NCBI GenBank assembly: GCA_009777735.1
Contig: WRLF01000006.1
Location: 1 to 64,000, forward strand
Reading direction: 5' to 3'
Origin: Treponema sp.
Lineage (GTDB): Bacteria; Spirochaetota; Spirochaetia; Treponematales; Breznakiellaceae
DNA length: 64,000 nt
In this document: positions 44,293-53,319 of the stretch, piece after piece
Numbering within the stretch: position 1 is the stretch's first letter
Layout: each line of letters begins with the position of its first letter
The notes under the pieces: model-generated
What the model was told of the DNA's origin: nothing
Seen by the model: only the letters and a program-made list of their open reading frames with translations
The model's database searches: none
Made by a program: the position numbers and the translations under genes

Positions 44293-44793
44293 TTACATAT
44301 CAGGTCCGTAATATTCTCCGTCACTCCAGTCCCTTGAAGCGCTGCCGCTGGTAAATGCTACTGAAGAAAATTGCCAAAATTGAAATCGTAAAGGAAAAAG
44401 GTCAGACGACGATGAATGTAAATAAAAATTAACCGTCAAAGTATGATTACCGGAATATCTGATAAAAACATCAGGTTCGTTATCAGCATCAGGCTGAATC
44501 CACAGAGGTAAAACAACTCTCCCGTTGGAAATACGGCTGTTTTTTTCCAGTGTTGCGAGTTTTTCCCAGCTTATAGCTGAAAAATCAGCATTACTCTCAT
44601 CATTTCCGGTAAATGATGCATACATCCCATTGTACTCGGACGGAATACCGGTTACAGTAAATGTTCCGCCGCCGCCGATACCGGGAATGCCGCCGCCTCT
44701 ATCGCCGCCTCCGCGATTACAGGCAGTCATTGAAAACCCAACCATTGCCGCAAAAGCAATAATTGCTAAAAATTGCAATGAATTCTTCATCAA
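44293..44793 (-). CDS. Lipoprotein with glycine-rich linker
   Basis: This 166-aa protein has signal peptide and lipobox (AMVGFSMTAC) followed by a Gly-rich linker (NRGGGDRGGGIPGIGGGGTF), then a beta-rich domain (FTVTGIPSEYNGMYASFTG). Treponemes have many short lipoproteins of this layout. It starts on the other side of LytTR site 2 and is the most leftward gene of this minus-strand cluster to read away from it. Confidence 0.72.
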   Translation of the reverse strand: MMKNSLQFLAIIAFAAMVGFSMTACNRGGGDRGGGIPGIGGGGTFTVTGIPSEYNGMYASFTGNDESNADFSAISWEKLATLEKNSRISNGRVVLPLWIQPDADNEPDVFIRYSGNHTLTVNFYLHSSSSDLFPLRFQFWQFSSVAFTSGSASRDWSDGEYYGPDM

Positions 44794-44887
44794 CCCTCCT
44801 TTTTATTTCATAAAAACTACTATCCTTTATATGGATATGTGATATATAACACCGCTTATCTTAAAAAGATAGTGTTTTTTTGCTTAG

Positions 44888-44917
44888 ATCGTGTAGATCG
44901 CCCCTGAAATCGTGTAG
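44888..44917 (+). promoter_or_regulatory. LytTR-type direct-repeat binding site (site 2)
   Basis: ATCGTGTAG (44888-44896) and ATCGTGTAG (44909-44917) are perfect 9-bp direct repeats separated by 12 bp, matching the site upstream of the LytTR regulator gene. It lies between the divergent lipoprotein gene (start 44793) and tldD (start 45019). Confidence 0.7.
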
Positions 44918-44985
44918 ATAGCCAATATGGGGGTGGACTTTTCCAAAAGGCATGAGTTTATGTCTTCTCCAATCTGCCTTTTTCA

Positions 44986-44994
44986 TGCTATAAT
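44986..44994 (+). promoter_or_regulatory. Extended -10 promoter of tldD
   Basis: TGC followed by TATAAT (44989-44994) is a perfect extended -10 element, 24 bp upstream of the ATG at 45019. No good -35 is visible. LytTR site 2 ends 71 bp upstream of the hexamer. Confidence 0.6.
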
Positions 44995-45018
44995 TCTTAT
45001 AATTACACTGGAGGCACC

Positions 45019-46404
45019 ATGAAATTTGCCCAACTGGAACATTTTGCCGGGAATTTTCCCGAGTATATGGAAATTAGAGCGCAGGAAAATACCAGTACCG
45101 GCATAAGCATACTGAACGGTAATATTGTAAATAACAGCCGTAATGTACAAAACGGGGTTTCTGCGAGGGTTTTCAAAAACGGTGTATGGGGTTTTGCCTC
45201 AACTCCCGAGACATCACCGGATGCAATCAGTAAAATAACTGAACGGGCTGTTACAAATGCGCGCTTTCTTGCATCAAAATCACCGCAGGATTCAAACGCC
45301 ACTCTGCCTTCCCGATCAGGATCTGCAGATAATAACCTTGCAACAGTAAAACCACGCCTTGATCGCAAAGAACTAATTGAATTTATTAAAGCGATTGATA
45401 ATTATTGCATCACACAATTTCCCTGGCTTGCTTCACGGGCCATTGGGCTGCAATGTCTTGATATGGAAAAAACATTGTGTACATCTGACGGAACATCAGC
45501 ATATTCACTGACGCCCAGAACAATACTCTATGTTACCATGACAAAGACCGCAGGCGATGATCCTGTTGACCTGCGTGATGTGTACGGAGGGCTGGGGCAG
45601 TTTGAGGATGTATTCCAAAAGCCGCAGGATGTGTTCGCGCAGATAGATGTCCTGGCGGACGAACTGGAAAAAAAAGCCAGGGGCGTTTACGCTAAAGCCG
45701 GTACACATGAAGTTGTCCTGGCGCCGGATATTGCCGGCATTTTGGCGCACGAAGCGATTGGTCATACGGTAGAGGCAGATTTGGTTTTGGGCGGTTCAGT
45801 CGCCGCTGACATGATGGACGAACAGGTTGCCAGCCCGCTTATCAGCATGGTTGATTTTGCAAACACGGCAATGGGAAAAACCTGTCCGGTTCCGGTGTGG
45901 ATAGATGATGAGGGAGTACAGGCGCAGGATGCGATCCTTATCGACAAAGGCGTGCTGAGATCTTATATGCATAATAAACATTCGGCGCATATTTTTAAGA
46001 CAGAACCTACCGGTAATGCGCGCGCATTCGGATTTTATGATGAGCCGCTTATCCGTATGCGCAATACTGCGATACTGCCGGGAACATCAAAGCTCCGGGA
46101 CATGATTGCAGGTATAGACAATGGCTATTACTTTGTGCGTTCTTCCAACGGACAGGCGGACTCAACCGGTGAATTTATGTTCGGCGTTATTTTGGGTTAT
46201 GAAATTAAAAACGGTAAAATAGCCGATGCGTTACGCGATACGACCATATCAGGAGTCGCTTTTGATATGCTCAAAACGGTAACCGCGGTTTCCGATGATA
46301 TGATCTGGGCATCAGGAGGAATGTGCGGTAAAAAACAGGCTATACCGACAGGTGAAGGAGGCCCGGCACTGCGCTGCCGTCTTAATGTAGGAGGTCGTGT
46401 GTAA
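45019..46404 (+). CDS. tldD: TldD metalloprotease subunit
   Basis: This 461-aa protein has the metal-binding motif HEAIGHTVEAD near residue 247 (HExxxH). TldD with PmbA/TldE forms a heterodimeric protease that processes small peptides. Other family landmarks are GLQCLDMEKTLCTSDG and ATGNARAFGF-like blocks. Its stop overlaps the pmbA start (TAATG). The ribosome-binding site CTGGAGG precedes the ATG. Confidence 0.92.
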   Translation: MKFAQLEHFAGNFPEYMEIRAQENTSTGISILNGNIVNNSRNVQNGVSARVFKNGVWGFASTPETSPDAISKITERAVTNARFLASKSPQDSNATLPSRSGSADNNLATVKPRLDRKELIEFIKAIDNYCITQFPWLASRAIGLQCLDMEKTLCTSDGTSAYSLTPRTILYVTMTKTAGDDPVDLRDVYGGLGQFEDVFQKPQDVFAQIDVLADELEKKARGVYAKAGTHEVVLAPDIAGILAHEAIGHTVEADLVLGGSVAADMMDEQVASPLISMVDFANTAMGKTCPVPVWIDDEGVQAQDAILIDKGVLRSYMHNKHSAHIFKTEPTGNARAFGFYDEPLIRMRNTAILPGTSKLRDMIAGIDNGYYFVRSSNGQADSTGEFMFGVILGYEIKNGKIADALRDTTISGVAFDMLKTVTAVSDDMIWASGGMCGKKQAIPTGEGGPALRCRLNVGGRV

Positions 46405-47705
46405 TGACGGATTTTAACGGGATGGATATAGTCCGCAAAACATGCGGCTATGCAAAAAAAATCGGCGCAGACAAGGCGCAGATCAGACTTGCCAGGGGAG
46501 AAAAATATGAACTCAATGTTGAAGCCGGAAAAATGAGCCTGTACCGGACAACTGTTGATGTCAGCCTTGGTATTACCGTTCATTCTGAAAACCGTAAGGG
46601 AACTGTCACCGTAAACCGTTATGACGATGACACTATGCAAAAAGCCGCACAGGACGCGCTGGACATGGCAAAAGCCTCAGAGCCGGACAGCGCCAATGAT
46701 ATATCTCCCGAACATCCGCTTGAGTGTTTTGAAAATGGCCCGGGAGAAGCGGACAGCGCAGTAATGTATGACCGGCTTAATGAATTTTTGGAATACTGCG
46801 GATCAACCTATCCCAATACGAACCTTGAACAATGCATTCTTGATTTTAATTGCGGTGAAACTTTTTTTGCAAATACCAACGGTGCGGAATTTGAATCGCA
46901 TTCGGGCTTGTATAATTTTTTTGCAATGTTTACGACAAAAATAGGCACGAAGGCTTCAAGTTTTAATTATTCGGGGGCATCTCACAGGGACATGTCAAAA
47001 CAATTACGGCAATGGGGAAATATTGATGATCTTATGCGCCAGTCAACCGAACAGACCGATGTTAAGCCGGTTGATGGTTCTTTTACCGGCGATATTATTA
47101 TCACTCCCGACAGCCTTTCCGATTTTATCGGATTTTTGGAAGATGTATACATGGGGGATTATCCTCTTATTACCGGCAATTCGCCCTGGAAAGACATGCT
47201 TGGCAAGCAGGTTGCATCCGGACTTCTGACTCTGCGCTGCGAACCGCAGGGGCCTTCAATAGAAACGGGTTATCATTTTACCGGCGATGGATTCCGCGCT
47301 GAAAACTGCAACCTGATTGAAAACGGTATTCTTTCAAATTTTACACTTGGTTTGTACGGCTCGAACAAAACCGGGAAACCGCGCTGTCCCTCAGGGGGCG
47401 GAGCGTTAATTATTCAAAGCGGATCAAGCACTCTTGCCGGTATGATAGCCGATGTAAAAAGAGGCATACTGTTGGGGCGTTTTTCCGGCGGCAACCCCTC
47501 GGATAACGGCGATTTTTCCGGAGTGGCAAAAAATTCATACATTATTGAAAACGGTAAAATTACCAGGCCTGTGGGCGAAACCATGATTGCCGGCAATCTT
47601 GGCAGTTTGTTTAAAGAACTGCGCGCCGTTTCCCGCGAAGAAATAAATTATGGTTCGGCAATAATGCCGTGGATTTTATCCAGTGGTATAACAATTTCCG
47701 GATAA
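46404..47705 (+). CDS. pmbA: PmbA/TldE metalloprotease partner
   Basis: This 433-aa protein is a homologue of TldD that lacks the HExxxH motif, as expected for the non-catalytic partner. Landmarks include LYRTTVDVSLGITVHSENRKGTVTVNRYD, FANTNGAEFESHSGLYNFFA, and the C-terminal NPSDNGDFSGVAKNSYIIENGK. It overlaps tldD by one base. Confidence 0.9.
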   Translation: MTDFNGMDIVRKTCGYAKKIGADKAQIRLARGEKYELNVEAGKMSLYRTTVDVSLGITVHSENRKGTVTVNRYDDDTMQKAAQDALDMAKASEPDSANDISPEHPLECFENGPGEADSAVMYDRLNEFLEYCGSTYPNTNLEQCILDFNCGETFFANTNGAEFESHSGLYNFFAMFTTKIGTKASSFNYSGASHRDMSKQLRQWGNIDDLMRQSTEQTDVKPVDGSFTGDIIITPDSLSDFIGFLEDVYMGDYPLITGNSPWKDMLGKQVASGLLTLRCEPQGPSIETGYHFTGDGFRAENCNLIENGILSNFTLGLYGSNKTGKPRCPSGGGALIIQSGSSTLAGMIADVKRGILLGRFSGGNPSDNGDFSGVAKNSYIIENGKITRPVGETMIAGNLGSLFKELRAVSREEINYGSAIMPWILSSGITISG

Positions 47706-47715
47706 TTTATAAAAA

Positions 47716-50244
47716 ATGTTTGTTGATCCTGTTAAAGACCTTGGCCCGCTGCTGCTGAACATGGATAAACCCGCGCGTTATACCGGCGGCGAGTACGGCA
47801 GGCTGGCGAATGCGGATGCGCTTCTGCAAACTGTAATCGCTTTTCCCGATCTGTATGAAATCGGGATGTCCAATCAGGCATTCCGTATAATTTACAATGG
47901 TCTTAACAAAATTCCCGGCATTTCCTGTGACCGGGCCTTTGCTCCCGCGCCTGATTTTGAACAATTGCTTCGTGAAAAAAAACTGCCGCTGTACGGCCTG
48001 GATACCGGCATCAGCCTGAAAAGCCTTGATGTCCTGCTGTTTACCCTGGGTTATGAGCTGGGGATAACCGGTATACTCACCATGCTTGATGTTTCCGGCA
48101 TTCCCCTTCGATGTGACCGGCGCGGCGCGAATGATCCGCTGGTAATAGCCGGAGGGCCGGCAGTTTCCAACCCTTTGCCGTACAGCGCCTTTATTGATGC
48201 ATTCTGGATGGGCGAGGCGGAGGCCGGGTTTTTTGACCTTGCGGCGGAATTGTTGGAGATTAAACGGGGATCGGGGATCGGGGATCGGGGATCAGGGAGC
48301 ATGTCTTACAGAGCTGCGATGTTGGATCATTTGAGCAAACATCCCAATGTCTGGGTGAAGGGAAAGGAAAAAGTTTTCCGTGCCGTCTATCCGGGATTTT
48401 CGCAAAGTGAAGAAATGCCCGCTGTATATCCCATTGCAAGCATGAAAACCGTCCAGCACCACGGCGTACTGGAAATCATGCGGGGTTGCGGCAATGGGTG
48501 CCGTTTTTGTCATGCCGGTTACTGGTACCGCCCCATGCGGCAAAAGGACCGGGAAATCCTTGTCCGTGAAGCAGATGCGCTTGTTAACCTGGGCGGCTAC
48601 CGCGAAATAAGCCTCTCATCGCTTTCTACCGGTGATTATTCCGGTATCGGCTGCCTTGTTGATACCCTGGATTCCCGTTTCCGCAGCAGACATGTCTCGT
48701 TTCAATTACCTTCGCTTAAAGTTTCTACCTTCTCGCTTTCCCTGCTGGAAAAAGTTTCAAGTGTACGCAAAAGCGGCCTGACATTTGCTGTTGAAACCCC
48801 TCTGGATTTTTGGCAGATGGCGATTAACAAACAGGTCACTGAAGATTCTGTCGTTAGTATTCTTCGTGAAGCAAAAAAGAACGGATGGCGGGGAGCAAAA
48901 TTTTATTTTATGATTGGCCTGCCGGTTCAAGTAACAATAAACAATGAACAAATAATAAAAAGTGAAGAAACTGAGATTGTGAATTTTATCAGTAATGTTG
49001 GCAAAAAATCAGCAATGCACTTCAATGTCAATGTGGGGATATTCGTGCCAAAACCCCATACACCGTATCAATGGGCAAAACAGATTGACAGTGAAAGCGC
49101 TGCTGCCAAACTAAACTATATCCGATCAAAGCTTAAACCGCTGGGACATAAAGTAAGTGTTTCCGATCCTCTGATTTCCGTGCTTGAAGGCATTTTAAGC
49201 CGTGGAAATGAGCGATCCGGCGATCTGGTTGAAGAAGCTTTTCTTGCCGGTACCAGACTTGATCCTTGGCAGGAATATATCGCCAAAGATGTATGGTTTG
49301 AAATACTGAAAAACAATGATGAACTTGTCAATAACTATCTTTCTGCCAAAGACCCGGCTTCTCCGCTGCCCTGGCAGCCTGTTGTTTCGGGCGTTTCAGA
49401 TACTTACCTGCGAAAAGAACTGGAAAAATCCAATCGTGGCGAAATGACCTCCCCCTGTGCTGCAGATTGCCCGCACCCCTGCGGTTCTTGTAATGAAAAT
49501 GAAAAGTACTACTCGCAAATATTTCACACAGAGGCACGGAGGCGCGGAGAGCACGGAGAAGAAAACGGACAGCGAGGAGATGAGTGGGTTGCAGATCTTC
49601 AACCTTCCCTCCGTGCCTCCGTGTCTCCGTGTGATAAAAATTCGAATGAAGCCTCCAAAAGCGATCCTGCCACTTGGAAACTCCTGTTCAGTTTTACCAA
49701 GGAAGGAAGTGCTGTTTTTCACGGGCATTTAAGCCTCATTGAGATTTTTTCCATGGCAATGAACCGTGCCGGTTTGGATGTGCGGTACACTCAGGGTTTT
49801 AACCCCCTGGCAAAACTGGAAATTGTTTCACCGCTTTCTGTAGGCATTGCTGCCGGGGCGGAAATTGCCGCCGTTGAATTTTCTCATGCCGTTTCGCCTG
49901 ACGAATTTCTTAAAAAAATGAACGGTGCTCTGCCGGAAGGTTTTACCATAAACAGGGCGGAATGTTATCGTATTCCTGCCGGCGGAAAAAAACATTCGCT
50001 TTCTTCATTACTGTGGGGCTTTGGTTACAGCGGTCAGGGAGGAGAAACAGACTATGTTCCGGCTGCCGGAGAAAAAGCTTACCGCGAAAAATGCTTCTGC
50101 CCTGACGACGGCACCAGGGGCAGGGTTTTTTCATTGCGGCGCGCCTGTGTTCTGGCAAAAAATATAGCTGCTCTTTCTGATGTTCATGAATGGGCTTGTT
50201 ATTTTGATGTATATCGATATTTATATCCCGCAGAAGATTCATAA
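47716..50244 (+). CDS. Two-domain radical SAM protein (TIGR03960/TIGR03936-like fusion)
   Basis: This 842-aa protein has an N-terminal domain (ENLDKPARYTGGEYG-like opening; FPDLYEIGMSNQAFRIIYNGLN), then a radical SAM core with MRGCGNGCRFCHAGYWYRP (CX3CX2C), and a C-terminal DUF2344-like domain (LLFSFTKEGSAVFHGHLSLIEIFSMAMNRAGLDVRYTQGFNPLAKLEIVSPLSVGIA). The family usually has the two parts as neighbours or fusions; its substrate is unknown. Two repeats are inserted in frame: family B at residues about 184-194, and family A at about 603-640 in the linker between the domains. Confidence 0.85.
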   Translation: MFVDPVKDLGPLLLNMDKPARYTGGEYGRLANADALLQTVIAFPDLYEIGMSNQAFRIIYNGLNKIPGISCDRAFAPAPDFEQLLREKKLPLYGLDTGISLKSLDVLLFTLGYELGITGILTMLDVSGIPLRCDRRGANDPLVIAGGPAVSNPLPYSAFIDAFWMGEAEAGFFDLAAELLEIKRGSGIGDRGSGSMSYRAAMLDHLSKHPNVWVKGKEKVFRAVYPGFSQSEEMPAVYPIASMKTVQHHGVLEIMRGCGNGCRFCHAGYWYRPMRQKDREILVREADALVNLGGYREISLSSLSTGDYSGIGCLVDTLDSRFRSRHVSFQLPSLKVSTFSLSLLEKVSSVRKSGLTFAVETPLDFWQMAINKQVTEDSVVSILREAKKNGWRGAKFYFMIGLPVQVTINNEQIIKSEETEIVNFISNVGKKSAMHFNVNVGIFVPKPHTPYQWAKQIDSESAAAKLNYIRSKLKPLGHKVSVSDPLISVLEGILSRGNERSGDLVEEAFLAGTRLDPWQEYIAKDVWFEILKNNDELVNNYLSAKDPASPLPWQPVVSGVSDTYLRKELEKSNRGEMTSPCAADCPHPCGSCNENEKYYSQIFHTEARRRGEHGEENGQRGDEWVADLQPSLRASVSPCDKNSNEASKSDPATWKLLFSFTKEGSAVFHGHLSLIEIFSMAMNRAGLDVRYTQGFNPLAKLEIVSPLSVGIAAGAEIAAVEFSHAVSPDEFLKKMNGALPEGFTINRAECYRIPAGGKKHSLSSLLWGFGYSGQGGETDYVPAAGEKAYREKCFCPDDGTRGRVFSLRRACVLAKNIAALSDVHEWACYFDVYRYLYPAEDS
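48265..48298 (+). repeat. Family B repeat inserted in frame within the radical SAM gene
   Basis: Four tandem GGGGATCG-type units occupy 48265-48298 and encode RGSGIGDRGSGS in the protein. The units match the C-rich arm of the mfd insertion in reverse complement. Confidence 0.7.
49524..49634 (+). repeat. Family A palindrome inserted in frame within the radical SAM gene
   Basis: The left arm begins TCACACAGAGGCACGGAGG at 49524, and the right arm ends CTCCGTGCCTCCGTGTCTCC GTGTGA at 49634. The element is 111 bp, a multiple of three, without stops in the gene's frame. It encodes HTEARRRGEHGEE followed by SLRASVSPCD in the linker between the radical SAM and DUF2344-like domains. Confidence 0.85.
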
Positions 50245-50303
50245 AAAGCTGTTCTTTTTTATCTCTCCTTGTTACTTGCTCCATAATCCGGTATTCTGAC
50301 TTT

Positions 50304-51449
50304 ATGGCTAATATTGCTGTTACCGGCGGGGGAACCGGAGGACATATATATCCCGGATTGGCGGTTATCGAAGAACTAAAAAACCGTTTTGAACAGAGGA
50401 ACAGAATTTTCTGGATAGGATCTAACGCCGGCATGGATCGTTCAATTGTGGAAGGAGCAGGGGTTGAATTCTTTGGTATTCCGGCCGGAAGGCTCAGACG
50501 CTATTTTTCCCTGAAAACCATTCCCGATATATTCAGGGTTATCTTAGGTTTCTTTGCGGCCAGACGCATTTTGAAAAAGCACAAGGCGGATATCCTTTTT
50601 TCCAAGGGCGGTTTTGTCAGTGTACCTCCCTGTGCCGCCGCAGCTTCATTGGGCATTCCCGTTTTTACCCATGAGTCGGATTTTAGCCCCGGCCTGGCAA
50701 CAAAATTAAATCTGAGGTTTGTGCGGAAAACCGGCGGCAGGGTTTTTGTCGCGTACAAGGATACCTGCAAGTCTCTTCCCCCGGATCTGCAGGACAGGGT
50801 TACTGTGTGCGGTAATCCTGTACGTTCTGCTTTCCGGGTATCCGGTACCGGCTTAAAAGCAGATCCGGAAAAAGGACGGGTATTTTTAGGGCTTGGGCTG
50901 CAGGAACGGATTCTGCTTGTATTGGGGGGAAGCCAGGGGGCACGGGAGGTTAATATGCTGGTAAGCGCAGCCCAGGATGATCTATGCCGCAGTTACACAG
51001 TTGTTCATCAGTATGGGCCCGATCAGGAATGGACATTGCATAAAAACGATCGGTATATTCCGCTTCCCTATATCAAGGAAGAAATGCCTCATGTGCTTGC
51101 TGCGGCTGAACTGGTACTGGGGCGCAGCGGCGCAGGTACGGTTTGGGAAAGCGCGGTCCTCGGAAAACCAATGATACTTGTCCCGCTAAGCGGAGCCGGT
51201 ACGAGAGGCGATCAAATTGAGAACGCAAGGTTTTTTGAACGGGAGGGGGCGGCGATTGTTTTGACCGGCAGCGATGTTAATCCCGAAAAACTTTCCCGCA
51301 CGGTAAGCGCTGTTGCAGAAAATGATAAGCAAAGAGAATTACTTGCAGAAGCTGCCCGGCGGATAGGGTGTCTTGACGGCGCCGTTATTATTAGTAATGC
51401 TATTTATGATGTAATTAAAGGAGAGACGGATGAATATTGCAATCATTGA
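50304..51449 (+). CDS. murG: UDP-GlcNAc--lipid II precursor transferase MurG
   Basis: MurG adds GlcNAc to lipid I on the inner face of the membrane to give lipid II. The 381-aa protein has GGGTGGHIYPGLAV at the N-terminus, FSKGGFVSVPPCAAAASLGIPVFTHESDFSPG, GGSQGAREVN and RSGAGTVWE. The C-terminus overlaps the next gene by 20 bp. Peptidoglycan synthesis fits a spirochaete. Confidence 0.95.
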   Translation: MANIAVTGGGTGGHIYPGLAVIEELKNRFEQRNRIFWIGSNAGMDRSIVEGAGVEFFGIPAGRLRRYFSLKTIPDIFRVILGFFAARRILKKHKADILFSKGGFVSVPPCAAAASLGIPVFTHESDFSPGLATKLNLRFVRKTGGRVFVAYKDTCKSLPPDLQDRVTVCGNPVRSAFRVSGTGLKADPEKGRVFLGLGLQERILLVLGGSQGAREVNMLVSAAQDDLCRSYTVVHQYGPDQEWTLHKNDRYIPLPYIKEEMPHVLAAAELVLGRSGAGTVWESAVLGKPMILVPLSGAGTRGDQIENARFFEREGAAIVLTGSDVNPEKLSRTVSAVAENDKQRELLAEAARRIGCLDGAVIISNAIYDVIKGETDEYCNH

Positions 51450-51957
51450 TATTATTATCATTGTGATTATTGCCCTCTTTGTTTTACGCAGTTCGGCAAA
51501 GGGTTTTGTCAGTGAATTCTTTTCATTGGCAGCGGTGGTTTTTGGTTTGCTGTTTGCCATATTGTTCTTCAGAAGGGCGGCTCTTTTTATAAGTGAGTAT
51601 TTCTCGCTGGAAATAAATTTGCTGGCCGATATTATTTCATTTGTTTTACTTTTTCTTGTTGTTTTTATGATCATCAAATTTCTGGGAGTAATAATAAAGG
51701 ATATTATCACAAAAATAAAACTTACCGGTCTTGATCGCCTTTTGGGATTTGCCTATGGTCTTGCAAAAGGAATTGTTGTTGTATATTTGCTGTTGTTCAT
51801 AATTCGTATCCAGCCCTTGTTTAACCCGAATATTATTCTGGGTAACAGTTCTCTTGTGGAATTGTTCATGCGGATTATTCACATTATTCCGAAACCGGGT
51901 CCGAATAATACGGCGGAACCGGTTGTTCAATTGATTTTTTGCTTTTACAGGGGCTAA
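51430..51957 (+). CDS. CvpA-family membrane protein
   Basis: This 175-aa protein has about four membrane segments, with IDIIIIVIIALFVLRSSAKGFVSEFFSLAAVVFG at the start and LDRLLGFAYGLAKGIVVVYLLLFI later, the standard CvpA pattern (including the conserved LDRxLGxxxGxxKG). CvpA is needed for colicin V production in E. coli and for envelope functions elsewhere. It overlaps murG by 20 bp and precedes the holB-like gene by 3 bp. Confidence 0.85.
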   Translation: MNIAIIDIIIIVIIALFVLRSSAKGFVSEFFSLAAVVFGLLFAILFFRRAALFISEYFSLEINLLADIISFVLLFLVVFMIIKFLGVIIKDIITKIKLTGLDRLLGFAYGLAKGIVVVYLLLFIIRIQPLFNPNIILGNSSLVELFMRIIHIIPKPGPNNTAEPVVQLIFCFYRG

Positions 51958-51960
51958 CTG

Positions 51961-53319
51961 TTGTTTGAAAACATCATTGCACAGCCGGCAACAGATCAAA
52001 TGCAGGCTGATTTTCTTTCGAACAAACTCGCTCCTTCGCTGTTGTTGTTTGGGCCGCAGGCATCGGGGAAAGGCAGTTCGGCAATAGAGCTTGCGCGAGC
52101 TCTGACCTGTGAAAAAACTGTCCCTGTCAATGCAGTTGACAACGGTGCAGCCGCCCGGAACAGCAATGCGGCTCCCTGGGGCTGCGACTGTTCTTCCTGC
52201 ACCCGGAATCGATCGTTAACTCATCCTGCTTTGGCCATGATCGGTCCACGCAGTTTTGCCGCAGAAATTGCCGCTACCCGTGCTGCCTTTTTGCGTGATC
52301 CTTCATCTATACCGGGGCGTTTATTATTTGTCCGTTCATTGCAAAAATTGCTTGCACGTTTTTCCCCGTCAGTTTGGGAATACGAATCAAGGTCGGGAAA
52401 AATCAATCCATTACCGTTAATACAATCGCTGGAAGAAGAAATTGATGAGATTGAATCACCCGCTGCCGCCGAAAAACACACTGTAATTGAAAAGCTGGCA
52501 GCTTCTCTTGTTAATAATGCTTTTAAACTGGAGGATGAATGGATAAGTGAAGGGATTCCCATTGCGCAGGTGCGGAAAGCTTCTTCCTGGAGCCATTTAT
52601 CACCGGCAGGAAAACGAAAAATTCTCATTATTGAAAATGCCGACCGGATGCAGGAACCGGCTGCCAATACATTGCTGAAATTGCTTGAAGAGCCGCCCGG
52701 ATCAATAACCATAATCCTCACTGCGCAGAGGCGGGAGTCGTTGCTGCCTACGATTCAATCGCGGCTGCGGCCTTACCGGTTCGTTACCCGCAGCATTGAT
52801 AAGGAACGGGAAATCATCCGGAGGGTTTTCAGAGACTCATCTCATTTGGCCGAGTCGGTTTCTGCTTACCTCGATTCATTTCTGCCGCAGCCGTCTGAAA
52901 AACTCATCAATCTTTCGGCGTTTTTTATCGCCGCAGTTGCCCGCGCTGTTAATAGCCAGTCTGCTCTGAGTGATAAATCCCTGTCTCCGGCAATTAAGGC
53001 TCTGGACAGTTATTGCACCCTAATTGCCGATGCCGCAGGTTTTGGCCGCGTGACAGAGGCAAAAGAAGTACTTGCTGTATTGCTTTCATCCAGCGGCAAT
53101 TTTGAAGGGCGGTCTTTTCCCCGCTTTCTTGCCCTTTTGCTTGACCTTGTGTCCCGATCGTTTGCGGAGTGCAGACAAAGTCCCGTTTTCGTTACATGCC
53201 GTGAAATCTGGAATAAGCGGATTGGAGAAACGCAGGCCGCTTTTAGCGTCTGGAACCAGAAGCCGGATCTTGCCCTGGAATCGTTGTTTTACCGCCTTAA
53301 GGAAGATATGGTCTCATGA
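51961..53319 (+). CDS. DNA polymerase III delta'-like clamp-loader ATPase
   Basis: This 452-aa protein starts at TTG (51961). It has LLLFGPQASGKGSSAIELARAL (Walker A-like, GPxASGKG), a Cys-rich stretch CDCSSCTRN near residue 75, and LIIENADRMQEPAANTLLKLLEEPPGSITIILTAQRRESLLPTIQSRLRPYRF, typical of clamp-loader delta'/HolB subunits. The length exceeds HolB of E. coli (334 aa), because of an insertion between the Cys cluster and the Walker B-like region. It overlaps the histidine kinase gene by 4 bp. Confidence 0.82.
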   Translation: MFENIIAQPATDQMQADFLSNKLAPSLLLFGPQASGKGSSAIELARALTCEKTVPVNAVDNGAAARNSNAAPWGCDCSSCTRNRSLTHPALAMIGPRSFAAEIAATRAAFLRDPSSIPGRLLFVRSLQKLLARFSPSVWEYESRSGKINPLPLIQSLEEEIDEIESPAAAEKHTVIEKLAASLVNNAFKLEDEWISEGIPIAQVRKASSWSHLSPAGKRKILIIENADRMQEPAANTLLKLLEEPPGSITIILTAQRRESLLPTIQSRLRPYRFVTRSIDKEREIIRRVFRDSSHLAESVSAYLDSFLPQPSEKLINLSAFFIAAVARAVNSQSALSDKSLSPAIKALDSYCTLIADAAGFGRVTEAKEVLAVLLSSSGNFEGRSFPRFLALLLDLVSRSFAECRQSPVFVTCREIWNKRIGETQAAFSVWNQKPDLALESLFYRLKEDMVS

